DNA of 64,000 nucleotides from Dyadobacter subterraneus. Lineage in GTDB: Bacteria > Bacteroidota > Bacteroidia > Cytophagales > Spirosomataceae. The stretch covers positions 3,884,501 through 3,948,500 of the forward strand of contig NZ_JACYGY010000001.1 in NCBI RefSeq assembly GCF_015221875.1, given 5' to 3'. A model generated the notes under the pieces. It worked only from the letters and a program-made list of their open reading frames with translations, did no database searches and had not been told where the DNA came from. Shown here piece after piece: positions 26,904 to 35,440 of the stretch (positions within the stretch are counted from its first letter, which is position 1; each line of letters begins with the position of its first letter). The translations under genes were made by a program, and so were the position numbers.

Positions 26904-27971
26904 TCAGAGTACTTTACCTAGTACTCTTTTTGCATTTCCGCCAACAATTTTACGGACTTCCTCGTCTTTCAATCCTTTTGATTTTAATTTCTGGATCCAT
27001 TCCGGTACCTGGGAATAGGATGAGAATACGGGTTTGAAATTACCGTCCATATCCGTTCCCAAACCAACGTGATCAATTCCAACAGCATCAACAAGTCGCA
27101 GCGTATTATTAATAAATTCATCAAAACTGGTGTTAAAACCTGACGGCCAGGCACCTATTATGCCACCGGTACGGGCAACCATTTTGGCATGCTCAATATT
27201 AATGGCACGTTTTGCCATCGGCCGGTTATCTCCTGACTGCAAAATAGAATGAGAAATAATTACCGGGGCGTCTGTGATGTCGCAAACCGCTTTTGTGGTC
27301 GCCTCGGTTGCATGCGCCAGATCAATCAGCATTTTAAGCTTGTTCATTTTTTTGACAACTTCCTTACCGGCTGTTGAAAGTCCGTTATGCATAGGTTGCT
27401 CGGTTTGAAGATCACCCAGTTCATTGGTATGGTAATGCACGAGCTGCACCGACCGGACGCCGTCCTGATACATCTGATCCAGATGTGATGCATTTCCTTC
27501 CAGAAAATCTCCGCCTTCAACAGAAATAAAAGCAGCTGTCTTTTTATTCTTTAAAGCATCATCCAGACTTGAAGTTTTGGTAGCCAAAATTAGATCGTTG
27601 GCCATAATAACGTCTTTAAGTATTTTAATCTGACGATTATATTCTGCCCAGGCCTCATTAGGCTCGTAAGCTCTTGAAGGTTTAACTCCCGTTGGCCCAA
27701 TTTCGATAACCTTTGCATCAGCAACCAGAGCGAAGAAAGCACCTGTTAATTTTCCTTCTTTCATATCAGCAAGCGTCTTTTTTAACATCCCGTCGCCCGG
27801 ATACATTTTTGTTTCTTTGGCAAAAAATAATCCCGGATGGGCGTGAAAATCAAAACTGAGATATGGCTTGTCGTCAATGGAAAAATCAATATTATTTAAA
27901 AACGGAGCAGCGGCGAGAAAACTGCCTGCTTTTTGCAGAAAATCTCTGCGGTTCACTTGATTAATTTCCAT
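26904..27971 (-). CDS. Tat-exported M19 membrane-type dipeptidase
   Basis: 355 residues. The start MEINQVNRRDFLQKAGSFLAAAPFL has a twin-Arg motif (RRDFLQK) and a weak hydrophobic stretch, pointing to Tat export of a folded metalloenzyme. The M19 (renal dipeptidase) fold is visible as FDFHAHPGLF, SVEGGDFLEG (bridging Glu), LIDLAHATEATTKAV, ISHSIL and VGLGTDMDGNF. The first metal motif reads HAH where many M19 enzymes have HxD. It hydrolyses dipeptides, possibly after other exported peptidases of the region. It is convergent with the RidA-like gene, with no spacing. Confidence 0.88.
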   Translation of the reverse strand: MEINQVNRRDFLQKAGSFLAAAPFLNNIDFSIDDKPYLSFDFHAHPGLFFAKETKMYPGDGMLKKTLADMKEGKLTGAFFALVADAKVIEIGPTGVKPSRAYEPNEAWAEYNRQIKILKDVIMANDLILATKTSSLDDALKNKKTAAFISVEGGDFLEGNASHLDQMYQDGVRSVQLVHYHTNELGDLQTEQPMHNGLSTAGKEVVKKMNKLKMLIDLAHATEATTKAVCDITDAPVIISHSILQSGDNRPMAKRAINIEHAKMVARTGGIIGAWPSGFNTSFDEFINNTLRLVDAVGIDHVGLGTDMDGNFKPVFSSYSQVPEWIQKLKSKGLKDEEVRKIVGGNAKRVLGKVL

Positions 27972-28322
27972 TGAAAATGTGGTTGTTTAAAGAAGGTTAA
28001 AAAGAATTTGAACAGAATACTTATTGATATTCAGAAAGATATTAGTGAACATCCATTTTCAATATAGGCAGGATTTGACTTTTTTTCAAAATTTGTGAAG
28101 CTACTTTTACCGAATAATTCCTTAAATAAATGCGCCAGGTTTTTTAGTTGAAATCAGACAAAAACATATCAGAATATCAACATGAATATTGTATTGAAGT
28201 TTGTTTTTGCTTATTTGGTTAAACAGTTATCAATAAAAAATTCGACAGTTTTCTCGAAACTCATGAGGATTGGCATAACTTAGCCTACTGATTAACTATA
28301 TAAAATGTGCTAACTCTTGGTA
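27972..28322. other. Divergent intergenic region
   Basis: About 350 AT-rich bp between the M19 gene and the sulfatase gene, which should hold both promoters. I see no clear TAnnTTTG box or hairpin. A 33-codon ATG frame at 28182-28283 (start MNIVLKFVFAYLV) is too weak to call. Confidence 0.4.
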
Positions 28323-30041
28323 ATGAATAAAGTAAAGATATTTGCCGGAATCCTTTTTCTTACGTTTACCATCACCACCCTGCTTTCATGGAAAAGCAAC
28401 ACTGAAAATATTAATACCAAAGCCGCAGCCAAACGTCCGAATATTATTGTGATTATGGCAGATGATATGGGCTTTTCTGATGCAGGATGTTACGGAGGTG
28501 AAATCCATACACCCAACATCGATTTTCTGGCTCAGAATGGAATCCGTTACCGGCAATTTTACAATACTTCCCGCTGCTGCCCTACCCGCGCTTCATTGTT
28601 GACAGGCTTATACAACCAGCAGGCAGGAATCGGAAAAATGACGGAAGCGGAAGGTGCGCCTGGTTATCAGGGGCACATTACGGATAATGCCGTTACGATA
28701 GCAGAAGTTTTAAAATCTGCCGGATATCATACTGCTATGTCAGGCAAATGGCATGTTTCCAACACTTTCGGTCAAAAAAACCCGAAAGATCAGCTCGACT
28801 GGCTTAATCATCAAAAAGATTTCGGGCCATTTTCACCCGTTGAGCAGTACCCAACTGCCAAGGGTTTTGAGAAATTCTTTGGTACCATCTGGGGTGTTAT
28901 TGATTTTTTTGATCCATTTAGTCTGGTTAACGGTACAGAACCTGTGAAATCTGTTCCCAAGGATTATTATCATACGGATGCCATTAGCGACACTACGGTT
29001 TCGTACATCAAAGATTATGCAAAAAGTGATAAACCATTTTTTATTTATGTAGCGCAAAATGCACCGCACTGGCCGCTGATGGCCAAACCAAAAGATATAG
29101 CAAAGTATAAGGAAACCTATAAAGTCGGCTGGGACGTAATCCGTGAGCAACGGTATAAAAAAATGGTTAAACTCGGCCTGATTGATCCTGCCACAACGAA
29201 ACTTCCAATCGATCCGATTGATGAGACAAAATGGGAAAATAACCCGGATAAAGAGTGGGACGCAACAGCCATGGCCGTGCACGCTGCGATGATTGACAAC
29301 ATGGACCAGGGCATCGGGCGGATTATCAATGCATTAAAACAAACCGGCCAGCTGGATAATACACTGATATTATTTTTGTCTGACAATGGTGCAAGTGCGG
29401 AAAACTGCGCAAATTACGGACCAGGTTTTGATCGTCCGAGTGAGACACGCGATGGTAAAACCATTGTCTACGCCACAAAAAAACAAGCTATTCCAGGTCC
29501 TCAAACTACCTATTCATCCATTGGCTCACGTTGGGCACATGTAGCGAACACACCTTACCGCTATTGGAAAGAACAGTCTTTTGAAGGTGGAATCCATACG
29601 CCGTTGATCGCATTCTGGCCGAAAGGTATTACAGCTAAAAAAGGTGGATTCAGTGATTTTACAGGCCATGTGATGGATTTCATGCTCACTTTTTGTGAAT
29701 TGGCGGGAGCCAAATATCCTTCCAATTTTAATGGTAAGAAAATAACGCCATCATCGGGAGAAAGTCTGGTAGCTTCTTTTCAAAATAAAAACGAAAAAGG
29801 GCATACGCAGCTTTTCAACGAACATTTTGGCGCCCGTTATGTGCGCAGCGAAAACTGGAAACTGGTTGCACTTCCAAGAGATTCGAGCTGGCATTTGTAT
29901 GATATCAGCAAGGACAAAACGGAGACTGTTGACCTGGCTGAACACAATCCATCCAAAGTACACCAGCTTGATAGCCTCTGGAATACATGGGCAAAAACCC
30001 ATCAGGTCTTTCCAAAACCCGGACCGAAAACTTCAAAGTAA
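28323..30041 (+). CDS. Arylsulfatase (sulfatase family S1, Cys-type)
   Basis: I start at the ATG 28323. The first ~25 residues (MNKVKIFAGILFLTFTITTLLSW) look like a signal peptide or signal anchor. The 572-residue protein has NIIVIMADDMGFSDAGCYG with the metal-binding Asp pair, then SRCCPTRASLLTG, where C85 of CxPxR (C85-C-P-T-R89) is the Cys turned into formylglycine, then GKWHVS and SDNGASAENC with further metal ligands. Length and plan match arylsulfatases that release sulfate from esters. It needs a formylglycine-generating enzyme, not seen in this window. It stands alone, without polysaccharide lyases or a sulfatase cluster nearby. Confidence 0.92.
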   Translation: MNKVKIFAGILFLTFTITTLLSWKSNTENINTKAAAKRPNIIVIMADDMGFSDAGCYGGEIHTPNIDFLAQNGIRYRQFYNTSRCCPTRASLLTGLYNQQAGIGKMTEAEGAPGYQGHITDNAVTIAEVLKSAGYHTAMSGKWHVSNTFGQKNPKDQLDWLNHQKDFGPFSPVEQYPTAKGFEKFFGTIWGVIDFFDPFSLVNGTEPVKSVPKDYYHTDAISDTTVSYIKDYAKSDKPFFIYVAQNAPHWPLMAKPKDIAKYKETYKVGWDVIREQRYKKMVKLGLIDPATTKLPIDPIDETKWENNPDKEWDATAMAVHAAMIDNMDQGIGRIINALKQTGQLDNTLILFLSDNGASAENCANYGPGFDRPSETRDGKTIVYATKKQAIPGPQTTYSSIGSRWAHVANTPYRYWKEQSFEGGIHTPLIAFWPKGITAKKGGFSDFTGHVMDFMLTFCELAGAKYPSNFNGKKITPSSGESLVASFQNKNEKGHTQLFNEHFGARYVRSENWKLVALPRDSSWHLYDISKDKTETVDLAEHNPSKVHQLDSLWNTWAKTHQVFPKPGPKTSK

Positions 30042-30124
30042 TTGGCTGAGAACTTTATGTTAATGTAGGTTATGAATTTCTCCGCTTCAAAATTATCTGT
30101 AAATCCAGTGATCTCCGGTGTATA

Positions 30125-30793
30125 TTACTTTTCAAAAACCAGGGTTTCCGCTTTGGCACCGAGTTCTTCCAGGGCAGACAAAATCGAGGACGTAAAAGCA
30201 TCCGGGCCGCAGACATAGAAAGGTTGAGAAAAATCACTGATCTGGGTTTGAAGAAATTCCTTATTAATTTTGCCATGGTAGAATCCTTCTGCTTGTTCGG
30301 ATGAAATTAGATTAAAAAACTGGCTGCCCAGCATTTTTTCGAATTCCTCTTTCAAAATGATATCAGAAACCGTTTTATTGGAGAAATACAATTTGTTGCC
30401 GCCCACTTTATTTTGCGCATACAAATCCCGCAAAATGGCAATAAAAGGAGTAATTCCCGCACCACCAGCCAGAAAGATTCCTTCTCCCTGATAGGCAATT
30501 GCTCCCCATGAATCACTGATTTCAAAGCTATCCCCTGGTTTTATTTGTGTTAGCTGATTTGTCACACCGTCATGATCCGTGTATGATTTTATTGTAAATT
30601 CAAGCGTATCACTAGCCGGAAGTGACGTAAAAGTAAAAGGGCGTTTTTCCTTTTCCCAGTTTTCCTTCAATATTGAAAGGTCTGTTGCCTGGCCAGGCGT
30701 ATAAGTAAAACCTTCTGGTTTTTCAATGGTAAATGCATGAACATTGTGGGTCACTTTTTTAACTGCAATTACTTTAACCTGATAGTCTGCCAT
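30125..30793 (-). CDS. FAD-dependent ferredoxin/flavodoxin-type reductase
   Basis: The ATG at 30793 (MADYQVKVIAVKKVTHNVHAFTIEKPEGFTYTPGQATDLS) gives 222 residues. A FAD-binding barrel is visible as RPFTFTSLPAS (the RxYS/T-like motif in variant RPFTFTS), then an NAD-binding domain with IFLAGGAGITPFIAIL and a closing YVCGPDAF segment, all typical of the ferredoxin-NADP reductase-like superfamily. It transfers electrons from NAD(P)H to an unknown acceptor. No electron partner is adjacent. Confidence 0.86.
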   Translation of the reverse strand: MADYQVKVIAVKKVTHNVHAFTIEKPEGFTYTPGQATDLSILKENWEKEKRPFTFTSLPASDTLEFTIKSYTDHDGVTNQLTQIKPGDSFEISDSWGAIAYQGEGIFLAGGAGITPFIAILRDLYAQNKVGGNKLYFSNKTVSDIILKEEFEKMLGSQFFNLISSEQAEGFYHGKINKEFLQTQISDFSQPFYVCGPDAFTSSILSALEELGAKAETLVFEK

Positions 30794-30992
30794 AGTTTTT
30801 TGTATCAAATATTGAAAAACAAATTACATAAAAGCCAGCTAAAACGGAAGCCGGTCAGGGGTAAATATAAAAACTATGAAATGATAATTTTAAGTCCTTC
30901 CCGCATTTCATGGTTGTAAAAAGGAAAACCGGAAATAACTGATACTGTCAAAAACCACAAAACTGTATCCCTAATACCCTTAACTGGAAAAG

Positions 30993-31000
30993 TAATTTTG
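30993..31000 (+). promoter_or_regulatory. Candidate -7 promoter box of the GNAT gene
   Basis: TAATTTTG fits the Bacteroidota TAnnTTTG box and would place the transcript start about 30 nt before the ATG at 31038. No matching -33 TTG is evident, so it is only a candidate. Confidence 0.4.
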
Positions 31001-31037
31001 TAGCTGAATCAATTCAAAATTTAATAAGCCTCGACCC

Positions 31038-31541
31038 ATGCGTATTGTTGAAATTACTTTGGAAAATAATTACGGATATCAGGATTTTTTTGTGGATGGA
31101 CTTAAAAAGCACAGCGAATTTTTCAAGATAAGTCCTCATGAACAACGCCAGGGATCTTTTCCTACAAAAGCTACACCTTACAGTTTTACGCTGGCTGCGC
31201 TGGATAAAAACGAAAATCTTATGGGTGTGGTCAGTTTTCAACTTTTGATGGAAGACCGAAAAAAGCTGGCTCATAAAGGTGAACTTTTCAGAATGTATGT
31301 TTCCAGCGAAAACAAAGGGAAAAATATCGGGACTTTGCTGATTGAACATCTTATCGCGCGTGTAAAAGCACAACTGCCTGATATTGAACAAATCAATCTG
31401 AATGTGGCTACACGTAATGAGACCGCAAAAAAACTCTATACAAATCTCGGCTTTGAACATTTTGGAACAGAGAGGAATGCAATCAAATTTGAGGGGAAGT
31501 ATATTGATGATGATTATATGGTGTTGCATTTGAAGAGTTGA
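31038..31541 (+). CDS. GNAT family N-acetyltransferase
   Basis: 167 residues. SFTLAALDKNENLMGVVSFQL and FRMYVSSENKGKNIGTLLIEHLIARV give the GNAT beta4 and motif A (the acetyl-CoA loop NKGKNIGTLL fits Q/RxxGxG/A), and NETAKKLYTNLGFEHFGTERNAIKFEGKYIDDDYMVL is the family motif B and C-terminal part. Cytosolic, no signal. The substrate is unknown; similar enzymes act on ribosomal protein N-termini, amino acids or aminoglycosides. It lies between the reductase and the IS, with its stop 61 bp before the IS end. Confidence 0.85.
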   Translation: MRIVEITLENNYGYQDFFVDGLKKHSEFFKISPHEQRQGSFPTKATPYSFTLAALDKNENLMGVVSFQLLMEDRKKLAHKGELFRMYVSSENKGKNIGTLLIEHLIARVKAQLPDIEQINLNVATRNETAKKLYTNLGFEHFGTERNAIKFEGKYIDDDYMVLHLKS

Positions 31542-31620
31542 TAGGTTTTAGTTCTCCATTAATCGCAGTCTAAGTTTCGAATACTATTACTTTATTTCTG
31601 TTGGGGCTGACCAAAAAGCC

Positions 31621-31655
31621 AAAGCCCTTTATCTACTTTGTAGATAGAGGGCTTT
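31621..31655 (+). terminator. Terminator inside the IS left end
   Basis: AAAGCCCTTTATCTAC (31621-31636) pairs with GTAGATAGAGGGCTTT (31640-31655), one G-U pair and a 3-nt loop, followed by TTT. It would stop readthrough from outside into the transposase gene, a common IS safeguard. Confidence 0.8.
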
Positions 31656-31686
31656 TTTGTATTTTTAATTACCACATTAGAAATAC

Positions 31687-33261
31687 ATGAGCAAGATAAA
31701 AAAATCTATCGTCTTTAAAGAATACTGCCCGCAGCAGCTATTATTTTTACCACCTTCTCTTGAAGAACTGATACCTCCTACGCATTTGGTACGGGTTGTT
31801 AATGAAGTAGTTGAACGGATGGATATCACAGAGCTGATGAACCTTTATGAAGGTGGGGGAACCAGCGCATACCATCCGCGGATGCTGCTGAAAGTCTTAC
31901 TTTATGCGTATTGCATCAAGATATATACTGGCAGAAAGATAGCCCGTGCCCTGGGTCAGGACATCCATTTCTTCTGGCTGAGCAGTATGAGCCGGCCCGA
32001 TTTTCGGACCATCAATACTTTCCGGAGCAGCAAAGCCAAAGAAGTGATTGAAGTGCTGTTCAGCTCCATGCTGGTGTTTTTGATGGAACACAAGTATATC
32101 AAAATGGAGCACTATTTCTGTGATGGCAGCCCATTTATGGCCGATGCCAATAAGCACAAGATGGTCTGGAAGAAGAATGCCCTCCGGTATAAGGCATCAG
32201 CAGAACAGAAATGCCAGCAGCTGCTCAAAGAGATTGATGCGCTGAATGCATCCGAAGATTTTACCTACGGAAATAAAGATCTTGAAGAATATGGATCACA
32301 GCCTGTTAGCCGGCAGGTCCTGGCCAATCAGATTGACCAGCTCAATGAAAAGATTAAGAATACCAGCGTCAAAAAAACAAAACGCAAAGCCCAAAGCCTG
32401 GGCAAACAACTGGTAGAAACAGCAGATCGGATTGAGAAATACGAGCAGCAGATTCTTATCGCGGGCAGCCGCAGTGGCTATAATGTAACAGATCAGGACG
32501 CCAGTGCGATGATGATGAAAAATAAGGTTGAGGTACTGCCCGCATATAATGTGCTGGCGGGATGTGAAGATCAGTTTATTACCGGCGTAAGCCTGCACCA
32601 GAACACCAATGACGGCACCTGCTTCAAAGACCACTTGGATCAGCTGTCAGTTCAGCAGTCTGTGACCCCTGAAAACATCATTGCTGACAGCATCTTTGGT
32701 ACCGAAGAGAATTATGAGCTACTGGAAAACAAGGGGATAAACAATTATTTGAAATTCCCCCAGTTCCATAATGAGCAAAAGAAATCCTATAAGAATAACC
32801 CTTTTTTAAAAGAGAATTTCTATTACGATCCCGCTGCAGATAGCTATACCTGCCCCAATAAGCAGCAGCTTACTTTTCGAAGCAGCTATAAGCATACACA
32901 TAAAAAAACAGGTTATCAGTCACATATAAAGGAATACGAATGTACAGACTGCACGGGTTGCCCATTCTACGAACGCTGTTGTAAATCTACCCAAGGGCAT
33001 AACCGTACACTCAAAGTTAATGAGCAGCTTGACCAATACAAGCAACAGGCACGGGACAACCTTAACTCACAGAAAGGTTTTGAGCTCCGCAGACGAAGAA
33101 GTATTGAAATAGAAAGCTGCTTTGGCGACATAAAAGCCAACATGGGTTTTCGCCGCTTCCATCTTAGAGGTCTTAAAAAGGTAACTACTGAGTTTACCTT
33201 GGTTGCTATGGCCCACAACCTGAGAAAACTGCATCTTAAAAGACAAAAATCAGCAGCCTAA
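31687..33261 (+). CDS. IS1182 family transposase
   Basis: 524 residues and complete. Features: the N-terminal DUF772-type transposase domain (YCPQQLLFLPPSLEELIPPTHLVRVVNEVVERMD; YHPRMLLKVLLYAYC), a helical insertion, the central DDE-type catalytic region (an early Asp in HYFCDGSPFMADAN; ENIIADSIFG later), a DDE_Tnp_1_6-type Cys-rich segment (YECTDCTGCPFYERCCKS) that may bind zinc, and the terminal RRRRSIEIESCFGDIKANMGFRRFHLRG with the catalytic Glu. The frame is unbroken, so the element could still be active. It starts 69 bp inside the left end. Confidence 0.92.
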   Translation: MSKIKKSIVFKEYCPQQLLFLPPSLEELIPPTHLVRVVNEVVERMDITELMNLYEGGGTSAYHPRMLLKVLLYAYCIKIYTGRKIARALGQDIHFFWLSSMSRPDFRTINTFRSSKAKEVIEVLFSSMLVFLMEHKYIKMEHYFCDGSPFMADANKHKMVWKKNALRYKASAEQKCQQLLKEIDALNASEDFTYGNKDLEEYGSQPVSRQVLANQIDQLNEKIKNTSVKKTKRKAQSLGKQLVETADRIEKYEQQILIAGSRSGYNVTDQDASAMMMKNKVEVLPAYNVLAGCEDQFITGVSLHQNTNDGTCFKDHLDQLSVQQSVTPENIIADSIFGTEENYELLENKGINNYLKFPQFHNEQKKSYKNNPFLKENFYYDPAADSYTCPNKQQLTFRSSYKHTHKKTGYQSHIKEYECTDCTGCPFYERCCKSTQGHNRTLKVNEQLDQYKQQARDNLNSQKGFELRRRRSIEIESCFGDIKANMGFRRFHLRGLKKVTTEFTLVAMAHNLRKLHLKRQKSAA

Positions 33262-33265
33262 GTAG

Positions 33266-33314
33266 AAAAAATGGCCAGATAGCTGCTCTTAAGAGTACTT
33301 TCCGGCCATTTTTT
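33266..33314. terminator. Terminator inside the IS right end
   Basis: AAAAAATGGCC (33266-33276) pairs with GGCCATTTTTT (33304-33314), immediately after the transposase stop, with a T run on either strand. Confidence 0.8.
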
Positions 33315-33407
33315 ATAAATCAATTAAATAACGAAGCTAAAAATCAAAATGAAGATCTTTTATTTATAAATCAAAGAACTCTTTTTGGTCAGCCCCATTG
33401 ATACTTT

Positions 33408-33549
33408 ACCGTTTGTAACGGTTGGCTTTTGTAAAGCATCTCTCATTCAAATTTCTAGTGATGACCGTTGCAAACGGTCATTTATTGCAAGTACGCAGTG
33501 TTCGAAGAACACTACGCACAACGGGCCAATTTCGAAGAACACAACGCAC
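33408..33549. repeat. Two-hairpin dispersed repeat, copy A with inverted and partial fragments
   Basis: The full unit (33463-33523, 61 bp) has hairpin 1 GACCGTT-gca-AACGGTC and hairpin 2 CGCAGTGTTC-gaa-GAACACTACG. It matches the reverse complement of 55905-55965 at 56 of 61 positions. Upstream, 33408-33422 (ACCGTT-tgt-AACGGT) is hairpin 1 in opposite orientation, and 33531-33549 repeats the 3' half of hairpin 2 (18 of 19 match). Together they look like a REP/BIME-type array. Neither hairpin has a T tract, so termination is unlikely. Confidence 0.8.
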
Positions 33550-33911
33550 ATTTATGAGGCCGGCTAAGTACCGTACAGAGAGCCAAACAGATTCGGTGCC
33601 GTTGCTAGTAAGTGAACGGTATAACAAATTATTACTACTCATTCATTTCAAACAATGTTTAACATAACCGATTTTTGACATAAAGGTTACATCAGAATAG
33701 GTTTTTTGTTATAATTTCCTTTTTTTTAATGAACGTTATTTAGAAATATTGCAAGATTTTATTTACTTATAACGATTAATTTTCCCCAAATTTAGTTTGA
33801 ATTTTAACTATCTAATACTTAACTTTAAGTAAGCTTTATGCAGATTTTTGGCATAACTAAAAGTTTAAACCTGAAATTTAAACTAAAAATTACATCTTAA
33901 ATTTAAGTAAA
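33550..33911. other. Intergenic region before usp gene
   Basis: About 360 very AT-rich bp after the repeat cluster. It should contain the usp promoter, but no TAnnTTTG box stands out. No supportable gene or hairpin. Confidence 0.4.
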
Positions 33912-34739
33912 ATGAAAACGATACTGATTCCCGTAGATTTTTCAAATACTTCTTCCAACGCCTTGCAGTTTATTGCAGACCTGAATCAAAATATTGATAT
34001 TGAGAAAATTATCTTACTTAAAACGCATTACGTTTCAATTTATTCCAGCATAATCCCCTCCGGTTACGGACAATCTAATGCCGAGTATATTCTTCAGGAA
34101 AGAACAGAGACCGAAGAACAATTGACTTTGACCGGACAACAATTGCTAAAACGATGCAAGGCCGGTGTACAAATTGAAGTTGCTGTTAGCGACCTTCCGA
34201 TCCTGCGCGCCATCCACGATATGATCAGAGACCAAAGTCCCACGCTGCTGGTTTTAGGAAGTGATGCCAGTAACGATGAAAGTCCGCTTGGCGAATATGT
34301 GATTGAAATAGCACAGATTTCCTCGATACCCGTTTTGATTATACCATCGGCCAGTAAATACAGAAAAGTGGAAAGAGTGCTGGTTCCCTGTGGTGCCGGC
34401 GCGATTCCTCAGCTTCCACGATTGAATAGATTAAGGCAGATGCTGCCTAATCCTGAACTTGTGATTCTGAATGTTGATCACAAACATACAGGAGACGATG
34501 AGAATTATCGGACTCAAATTAAGGAAATGCTTGGAGATTTTAGTTACACGGTTTACTATGCTCAGGATAAAAATATAGCAAAAGGGATTCTGGATTTTGC
34601 AAAAGAGCGTAAGAATATTCAGCTGATCGTTGCACTTCCGGGCAAATACAGTTTTTTCTATAACCTTACTCATCAGAATATTACAGAAGCGATCACACTG
34701 AACGCGAAAATCCCGGTATTGATTTTTAAAGAAAACTGA
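33912..34739 (+). CDS. Universal stress protein, two UspA domains
   Basis: 275 residues, two tandem Usp folds. Domain 1 starts MKTILIPVDFSNTSSNALQF and ends near VLIIPSAS; its LLVLGSDASNDESPLGEYV carries only a partial ATP-loop pattern. Domain 2 (about 150-275) starts VERVLVPCGAGAIPQL and has a less conserved end (IQLIVALPGKYSFF). Usp proteins help survive starvation and oxidative stress by unknown means. A 49-bp palindrome follows the gene, before marR. Confidence 0.87.
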   Translation: MKTILIPVDFSNTSSNALQFIADLNQNIDIEKIILLKTHYVSIYSSIIPSGYGQSNAEYILQERTETEEQLTLTGQQLLKRCKAGVQIEVAVSDLPILRAIHDMIRDQSPTLLVLGSDASNDESPLGEYVIEIAQISSIPVLIIPSASKYRKVERVLVPCGAGAIPQLPRLNRLRQMLPNPELVILNVDHKHTGDDENYRTQIKEMLGDFSYTVYYAQDKNIAKGILDFAKERKNIQLIVALPGKYSFFYNLTHQNITEAITLNAKIPVLIFKEN

Positions 34740-34775
34740 AAGGCAAATCATTTTTGAAAAAGTATAAAATTTATA

Positions 34776-34824
34776 ATTACAAATCTGAGTTCCCGGACAA
34801 TTCGGGCTGACTCAGATTTGTAAT
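34776..34824. promoter_or_regulatory. 49-bp palindrome directly upstream of the MarR gene
   Basis: ATTACAAATCTGAGT (34776-34790) pairs perfectly with ACTCAGATTTGTAAT (34810-34824), with a CCCG/CGGG inner stem. It ends 7 bp before the MarR ATG. It has no T run, so it does not look like a simple terminator of the usp gene; as RNA it would occlude the ribosome site, and as DNA it could be an operator. Confidence 0.7.
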
Positions 34825-34831
34825 TCAAACG

Positions 34832-35272
34832 ATGGAAGATTCTTTAAACGACACCACCGCGATGATTGATGCAATTTTGAATATCAGAATTGCTATGAAA
34901 CAATATGTCCAGCGAAGAATACGTGAGGACAAGCTCGATCTTACCTATGAAATGGTTCAGGTGTTGGCGGTGCTTTGGCGAAAAGGAGAAATGAACCAGC
35001 AGGAAATTGCGGACCGGGTTCAAAAAAACAAAGCAAGCCTTACTTCGCTTCTGGACAATCTGGCTAAAAGAAAACTGATCACACGAAATGAAGACCCCGC
35101 GGACAGACGAAATAAAATCATATCACTGACCGATTCGGGAAAGGAATATGAAAAGCAGCTGGAACCTTTATTAAGCGGTTTCTTCCAAACATTGACAAAA
35201 AATCTGCCCGGGCGGGACATCAAAAAAATTACCGGTTTTCTAAAAAATATGGAATCCAATTTATTGGAATGA
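34832..35272 (+). CDS. MarR family transcriptional regulator
   Basis: 146 residues with a winged-helix core (LTYEMVQVLAVLWRKGEMNQQEIADRVQKNKASLTSLLDNLAKRKLITRNEDPADRRNKIISLTDSGKEYEKQL): recognition helix, then the beta wing with the conserved DPADRRNK. MarR proteins are dimeric repressors that release DNA on binding small phenolics or on oxidation. No Cys is present, so redox sensing by Cys is unlikely. It precedes an Oar-like TonB receptor by 168 bp; whether it controls that gene is unknown. Its own start is covered by a 49-bp palindrome. Confidence 0.88.
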   Translation: MEDSLNDTTAMIDAILNIRIAMKQYVQRRIREDKLDLTYEMVQVLAVLWRKGEMNQQEIADRVQKNKASLTSLLDNLAKRKLITRNEDPADRRNKIISLTDSGKEYEKQLEPLLSGFFQTLTKNLPGRDIKKITGFLKNMESNLLE

Positions 35273-35440
35273 TAACTTTTCCACGCGTTTAGCCTGTCGA
35301 ATTTTTACTATTGCCCCACAACATTTCTGAAATTAAAGAAAGATTAAAAACGAATGACATAACACTGCCTTAACATACTTCATTTCTATTTCTGTGACTT
35401 TTGCATTGTTATAACCAAAACAATCAAACAGTTACAATTT

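Larger units (their letters stand above)
31602..33397 (+). mobile_element. IS1182-type insertion sequence, apparently intact
   Basis: A 1796-bp element is bounded by perfect 17-bp inverted repeats: TGGGGCTGACCAAAAAG (31602-31618) and its complement CTTTTTGGTCAGCCCCA (33381-33397). It holds one uninterrupted transposase gene and a strong hairpin inside each end. No target-site duplication is obvious next to the ends (left flank ends TTTCTGT, right flank begins TTGATAC). The right end lies 10 bp from a palindromic repeat cluster (33408-33549). The outer limits could shift by one base. Confidence 0.85.

Noticed and set aside
28182..28283. A 33-codon frame with a hydrophobic start (MNIVLKFVFAYLV) before the sulfatase gene
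   Set aside because: AT-rich sequence readily gives such frames; the rest is not hydrophobic enough for a membrane segment and there is no clear start context.
31588..33409. TACTTTA on both sides of the IS (31588-31594, 33403-33409) as a target-site duplication
   Set aside because: The copies are not adjacent to the IS ends (more than 5 bp away on either side), so chance or flanking repeat similarity is more likely.
33408..33549. The palindromes near the IS as a CRISPR array or integron attC sites
   Set aside because: There are no regular spacers and no cas or integrase genes, and the same unit recurs elsewhere as a single copy.
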